Shown here piece by piece: positions 60,396 to 64,000 of a DNA stretch of 64,000 nt. The stretch's first letter is position 1. Every line of letters begins with the position of its first letter. The DNA is taken from contig NZ_FNVF01000001.1 of the NCBI RefSeq assembly GCF_900107975.1, forward strand, positions 935,237 through 999,236. The letters are read 5' to 3'. The notes under the pieces are model-generated. The model saw only the letters and a list, made by a program, of their open reading frames with translations, made no database searches and was not told the origin of the DNA. Source of the DNA: Paenibacillus sp. UNC499MF (GTDB lineage: Bacteria > Bacillota > Bacilli > Paenibacillales > NBRC-103111). A program made the translations under genes and the position numbers.

Positions 60396-60442
60396 ATAAA
60401 GGGGCACCCCTATCACAGACTGTGGTAATGGTGTCCCTTTAT
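60396..60442. repeat. Long near-perfect inverted repeat
   Basis: ATAAAGGGGCACC and GGTGTCCCTTTAT, with inner TATCACA/TGTGGTA, form a stem of about 20 bp. It lacks a T-run on the plus strand, so its role is uncertain. Confidence 0.75.
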
Positions 60443-60464
60443 GATAGTGTCCAGTCATTCTCCG

Positions 60465-60497
60465 GAAGCATCTGTACCGGTACAGATGCTTCTTTTT
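60465..60497 (+). terminator. Terminator ending the polyuronide locus
   Basis: GAAGCATCTGTACC and GGTACAGATGCTTC are perfect inverted arms, followed by TTTTT. Confidence 0.9.
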
Positions 60498-60593
60498 GGC
60501 GTTGTAGAAGCATCCTAACCTTTCTAGAATGAAAGTACGCGGCAGGGAAATCCGTTTCCGGCGCGCGAATACAGCAATCCGGGGTGACTCTTT

Positions 60594-61493
60594 ATGTATA
60601 CATTGACACGGGAAGAAGTGCGCGCTTACTTAAAAAGAATCGGAATTTCGGAGATCGGAGCGCCGACGCTCCCTTACTTGGCGGAATTGCATAAAGCGCA
60701 CGTAAAACATCTTTCCTGGCAGACACTGGACATTTTCGGAGGAAAACCGGCGCCAATCGGGTTTAAAGAGTCGGTTGATCTTATTTTGAGCGGGCGGAGC
60801 GGCTATTGCTTTCATTTGAACGGAGCGTTCGGCGTTCTTCTGCATTCTCTCGGATACCGGGTGAATGTGCACCGTGCCGGCGTTCAGCCGATGGGAGCCG
60901 AGCCGCGTATCAATTCTTTTCATCTGGGGCTGACGGTGGATTTCGCCGGGTCAGAGGCTGGAAGCGGCACATGGATCATCGACGCGGGGCTTGGGGACAT
61001 GCCTTTCGAGCCGCTGCCTTTAAGACACGGCACTTACGTTCAGGAGCCTTACACTTACAAGGTGACGAAGTCGGGCGTTGCGGCGGACGGCTGGCGGCTG
61101 GAGCATGATCCGCTCGCTTCTTTTCCGGGTGTCGATTATGCGTCTGACGTGCTGACGGATCTTGAAGAGTTCAAGCCGAACCACGAATTTTATATCCGTT
61201 CGGAGGATTCCCCCTGGTTCAACAAGCTGCTGATCAGGCAGCGGAATGAGGCGGACGGCAATGAGCTTAGGGGCTGTATCTGGAGTAAACGGGACGCAAG
61301 CGGGCTGAATAAAACCGAGCTTCGCACGAAATCGCAATGGCTCGAAGTTCTGGCCGGTGTTTTCAATGAACAGCTTGTCCATTACAGCAAGCCGGAACGG
61401 GACGGTCTTTGGAAAAGAGTCGAGGCGGCCCATTCGGATTGGCAAAAATTAAAGGAGCGGCAGGAAAGGACGGGAAGTCTGCCGACGGCATGA
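60594..61493 (+). CDS. nat: Arylamine N-acetyltransferase
   Basis: A 299-residue cytosolic acetyltransferase with the complete catalytic triad Cys72 (SGRSGYCFHLNGAFG), His110 (INSFHLGLTV) and Asp130 (IIDAGLGDMP). Family members acetylate arylamines, hydrazines or related compounds with acetyl-CoA. The usual CFE after the nucleophile is CFH here, a notable substitution next to the active Cys. It starts at an ATG behind GGGGTGACTC. It is outside the polyuronide operon. Confidence 0.92.
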   Translation: MYTLTREEVRAYLKRIGISEIGAPTLPYLAELHKAHVKHLSWQTLDIFGGKPAPIGFKESVDLILSGRSGYCFHLNGAFGVLLHSLGYRVNVHRAGVQPMGAEPRINSFHLGLTVDFAGSEAGSGTWIIDAGLGDMPFEPLPLRHGTYVQEPYTYKVTKSGVAADGWRLEHDPLASFPGVDYASDVLTDLEEFKPNHEFYIRSEDSPWFNKLLIRQRNEADGNELRGCIWSKRDASGLNKTELRTKSQWLEVLAGVFNEQLVHYSKPERDGLWKRVEAAHSDWQKLKERQERTGSLPTA

Positions 61494-61609
61494 TTCACTG
61501 CACAAGGGTACTGGCAATAAGCTGCTTACCCGGCATGTTACATCCGATATCGAATGAGGAAAAAGGTGAGCCGGATACAGCGGGCTTCAGCGGAAGGGAA
61601 GGGTTCGTC

Positions 61610-62035
61610 ATGAGCGGTATTTTTCTTATGGTTTTAACGTATGGTTCAGCCTCGGTTCGGTATTGAACGCGGGATTGTTCTTCGCTTTCTCGGCGTTTGT
61701 CATGACCACGCTCGCCTGGATACCGGCGGAAGGGGGCGTTGCGGCGATGCAGTCGATCACTTCTTTGCTGAATTGGGGAGAACTTGGCGCTTTGAAACGA
61801 AGTTGGTGGCTGGCTGCTGGCAGGCAGTCTGGTTTATGCGTCGGGCTTTGCGGTGACGATGCTGTTCAACGTTCCGCTGAATAACGTGCTTGAAGCCGTA
61901 AACCCCGGTAGCGCCGCAGGTGCGGACTTGTGGCCGCGTTATGTCGTCAAATGGACCGCCTGGAATCATGTGCGTACGGCTGCGTGTCTGGCGTCTCTTG
62001 CTTTGTTTATACAAACCCTCCGTCTGAAGGGATGA
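61610..62035 (+). pseudogene. Frameshifted DUF1772-family membrane protein
   Basis: Reading the three frames in order gives the DUF1772 (anthrone-oxygenase-like) pattern. The ATG frame supplies MSGIFLMVLT; the next frame supplies WFSLGSVLNAGLFFAFSAFV and WIPAEGGVAAMQSITSLLNW; the original frame returns for WLLAGSLVYASGFAVTMLFN, VPLNNVLEAVNP and KWTAWNHVRTAACLASLALF. Shifts lie near 61640 and 61800, and about 20 expected residues are missing in the middle. The ATG has a good ribosome site (GGAAGGG). Sequencing errors could also cause the shifts. Confidence 0.75.
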
Positions 62036-62050
62036 TCGCGTGGAGAAAAC

Positions 62051-62096
62051 GCAAGCCGCATTCGAACCGTTGCGATAACGGCCGGATGCGGCTTTT
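62051..62096 (+). terminator. Possible terminator after the DUF1772 remnant
   Basis: AAGCCGCAT pairs with ATGCGGCTT across a long loop, with a short T-run. Confidence 0.4.
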
Positions 62097-62152
62097 GGCG
62101 TTCTGCGCTTAATCGGAAACGATACTCCGCAAGCAAACAGGGCTTACAAAGC

Positions 62153-62512
62153 TTAGTCTTCTTGCCTGTGAGACAAAATGTTGACGAGCTTGCCCAGCGG
62201 ATCGCGCACAAAAAAACGCCGGACCCCCCATGGCTCGTTCACAGGTCCATATTCCGGGTGAAAACCCGCTTCCTCCATGCGCGCAAGCGCGGCGTCCAGA
62301 TCGTCCACTTCGATGGATAAAGCCGGTGTCGGGGTGCCGGACCCTCCCTGCGAAGCGATGCTGACCTGGACGTTCATCGTCTCGCGGCTGCCGTACGTTG
62401 CGATCCAGCCGTGGTCCATGAGCAAATCGAGTCCGAGCGCATCCCGATAAAAGCGCGCGGCCGCCGCAAGATCCGTCGATTCCAGATTCGAGATAATTCG
62501 TTTAACCTTCAT
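62153..62512 (-). CDS. VOC (glyoxalase) family protein
   Basis: A 119-residue VOC protein (MKVKRIISNLESTDLAAAAR to VNILSHRQED) of the DUF-type with LSIEVDDLDAALARMEEAGF and FFVRDPLGKLVNIL. The ATG at 62512 has GGAGG 12 bases upstream; a longer frame upstream would add 54 non-family residues. Substrate unknown. Confidence 0.85.
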   Translation of the reverse strand: MKVKRIISNLESTDLAAAARFYRDALGLDLLMDHGWIATYGSRETMNVQVSIASQGGSGTPTPALSIEVDDLDAALARMEEAGFHPEYGPVNEPWGVRRFFVRDPLGKLVNILSHRQED

Positions 62513-62866
62513 AGTCGGTCGACCTCCGTTTCTAACCGTTGCCGGTTGCCGGTAAACTACTTCGACAAAGAAGGCACTTTTTTCCTTGTTTCCGCAAACA
62601 TCGGAGAATCGTTCCGGGCAGCGGGCATCAGGGGGAAGAGATGCGAAGGCGCAGAACGAGACAGCAGGCATCAAGGCGGATACATTTGGCCATGGATACG
62701 CTCCAACGCGAGTGCCAACGGTAGTACATGGAGTTGATGGGCAGCCGGCCGTGCCGAAAAAACGGCTATAATCAAATCCGCCTTAACGGCCGGTCTTTTT
62801 TTTCCATTATAATGAATAGGACTGTGAGCCATCACGGCTCTTAATATATCGATAAGGGGAATCTTG

Positions 62867-63754
62867 ATGCCGGATACCGGAATTGTTCTGCCTGTGAATC
62901 GTTTAACGCGTGATCAATTGGCGCAAGTGAAAGAACTGGAAAAGCGCTGTAACGAATACGATTCCATTACCTTAAAACTGAACTGGGATATGCTCGAAAA
63001 CCGGAAAGCGGAAGAATGCAGCGACTGGCTTTACGTGGAGGACGGAAAAGCAGTAGGTTTTCTGGGCCTGTTTGCCTTTAAAAGCAGCGAAGCGGAAATC
63101 AGCGGTATGGTGGACCCGGCTTACCGCCGCCGGGGAATTTTCCGGAAGCTGTTCGAAGCGGCCGCCGAGGAATGCCGGAAGCGCGGGATCCCCGAAATCC
63201 TGCTTATCGTGCAGCGGGGGTCGGAGCCGGGGCGCTCTTTTGCCCGACATACCGGGGCCGCTTATGAATTTTCCGAGTACTGGATGGAGCTGCCCTCCCA
63301 TTATGACCGCGACGTGCTGAATTCCGTCATTTCCGCCGGTCAAATCAAGTTGCGTCCCGCGGAGGCGGCGGATATGGAAGTAGCGATCCGGCTGGACATT
63401 GACGGGTTCGGCGTCACGGAATCAGATGCCAGGGGATTCAACGAACAGAAATTGGCCGCGGCCGGAGAGAGCTTCTGGATTGCCGAGCTTGAGGGGACTC
63501 CCATCGGGAAAATCAACATCCAGCTTTACGACGGCGGGTATATTTCGGGATTTTGCGTGCTTCCGGCTTACCGCGGGCAAGGACACGGAAGAGTGATCCT
63601 GGCCAAAGCGATAGCGGTAGCGGAGTCGAAAGGGCTTTCGGGCAAGCTGGCACTGGAGGTGGCGGCGAGCAACGATCGTGCCCTCGGTTTATACAAATCG
63701 GTGGGTTTCGTCGAGCGCGGCGTAAATGATTATTACCGGGTAACCGTGGGATAA
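62867..63754 (+). CDS. Double GNAT-domain N-acetyltransferase
   Basis: A 295-residue protein with two GNAT domains in one chain. The N-terminal half carries DPAYRRRGIFRKLFEAAAEE, the C-terminal half VLPAYRGQGHGRVILAKAI, both intact acetyl-CoA loops, and the late ALGLYKSVGF motif is in the second half. Tandem GNATs of Bacilli are usually of unknown substrate. AAGGGG lies nine bases before the ATG at 62867; a TTG directly upstream is also possible. Confidence 0.85.
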   Translation: MPDTGIVLPVNRLTRDQLAQVKELEKRCNEYDSITLKLNWDMLENRKAEECSDWLYVEDGKAVGFLGLFAFKSSEAEISGMVDPAYRRRGIFRKLFEAAAEECRKRGIPEILLIVQRGSEPGRSFARHTGAAYEFSEYWMELPSHYDRDVLNSVISAGQIKLRPAEAADMEVAIRLDIDGFGVTESDARGFNEQKLAAAGESFWIAELEGTPIGKINIQLYDGGYISGFCVLPAYRGQGHGRVILAKAIAVAESKGLSGKLALEVAASNDRALGLYKSVGFVERGVNDYYRVTVG

Positions 63755-63764
63755 TCGTTACGTA

Positions 63765-63802
63765 AAAAAGGACATCGGGGCGGCTGCCCTGATGTCCTTT
63801 TT
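63765..63802 (+). terminator. Terminator after the double GNAT gene
   Basis: AAAAAGGACATCGGGGC pairs with GCCCTGATGTCCTTTTT around GGCT. The rest of the window (63803-64000) shows no supported gene. Confidence 0.9.
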
Positions 63803-64000
63803 CTTGGAGACGCTTGTTGGGTGGAGGAACGGCCATGCAGATGCGCAGCCTGCACGAACCGCCTAAACCGTGAATGGAAGCCTGCCGTCCGGTTCTCAGT
63901 GCGCGCGAATCCCTGGCGTACGTTACGGCCCTGGCGGCGGTCGGTCGAACCGAAGCGTTATCGGAAGGGAAACGCAAGCGGGGCGAACGACAACAGACAG

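Noticed and set aside
63513-63977. 154-codon minus-strand frame at the window end
   Set aside because: Overlaps the double GNAT gene and its terminator; low-complexity product.

Overview
The window looks like chromosomal DNA of a spore-forming, polysaccharide-degrading Firmicute close to Paenibacillus. Reasons: moderately high G+C, strong AGGAGG ribosome binding sites with frequent TTG and GTG starts, many intrinsic terminators, YesM/YesN two-component regulators, LplB/YtcP sugar transporters, a Bce-type peptide-sensing module, a Zur-type operator and a CYP102-type fused P450. No rRNA, tRNA, prophage, insertion sequence or CRISPR array was seen.

Layout. 1-1.8 kb: tail of a TIGR03943/DUF1980 protein facing a CobW-family GTPase that has a near-perfect Zur box upstream. 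2-3.7 kb: a 45-residue small protein and a secreted AA10 lytic polysaccharide monooxygenase (LPMO). 3.9-9.5 kb: MFS transporter, a ZTP riboswitch driving folD-fchA, a DinB-like protein, a CGNR zinc-finger regulator and an M29 aminopeptidase. 9.6-14.3 kb: a complete Bce-type module (regulator, kinase, ATPase, permease). 14.5-18 kb: an HD-domain gene remnant, DUF3139, MFS exporter, TetR and DUF5680. 18.3-21.5 kb: fused P450-reductase. 21.6-27.6 kb: two small paralogous basic proteins, TVP38-like protein, cupin, PadR-amidase-SRPBCC, a VOC protein and a GNAT.

27.6-36.3 kb is a nutrient-import region. A polar amino-acid ABC operon lies behind a leader with two competing copies of one terminator arm, then a TetR gene. 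A sulfonate-type operon (binding protein, two permeases, flavin monooxygenase, no ATPase) lies behind a second long leader with promoter, inverted repeat, terminator and an 18-codon upstream ORF. 36.5-44.3 kb holds secreted proteins: a double F5/8C-domain zinc peptidase, a second AA10 LPMO and a DUF4855 protein carrying both cohesin-like and dockerin-like modules, plus a YVTN beta-propeller protein.

45.7-60.4 kb is the most coherent system and reads as a polyuronate, probably alginate, utilisation locus. It has two sugar permeases, a binding lipoprotein, a YesN/YesM pair, a secreted multidomain PL6 lyase with the K-x20-R catalytic pair, an SGNH esterase, an SDR reductase and a cytoplasmic heparinase II/III-type lyase. 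The inferred flow is extracellular depolymerisation, import of oligouronides, intracellular exo-cleavage and reduction of the unsaturated product. The last 3.6 kb has an arylamine N-acetyltransferase, a frameshifted DUF1772 gene, a VOC protein and a double GNAT.
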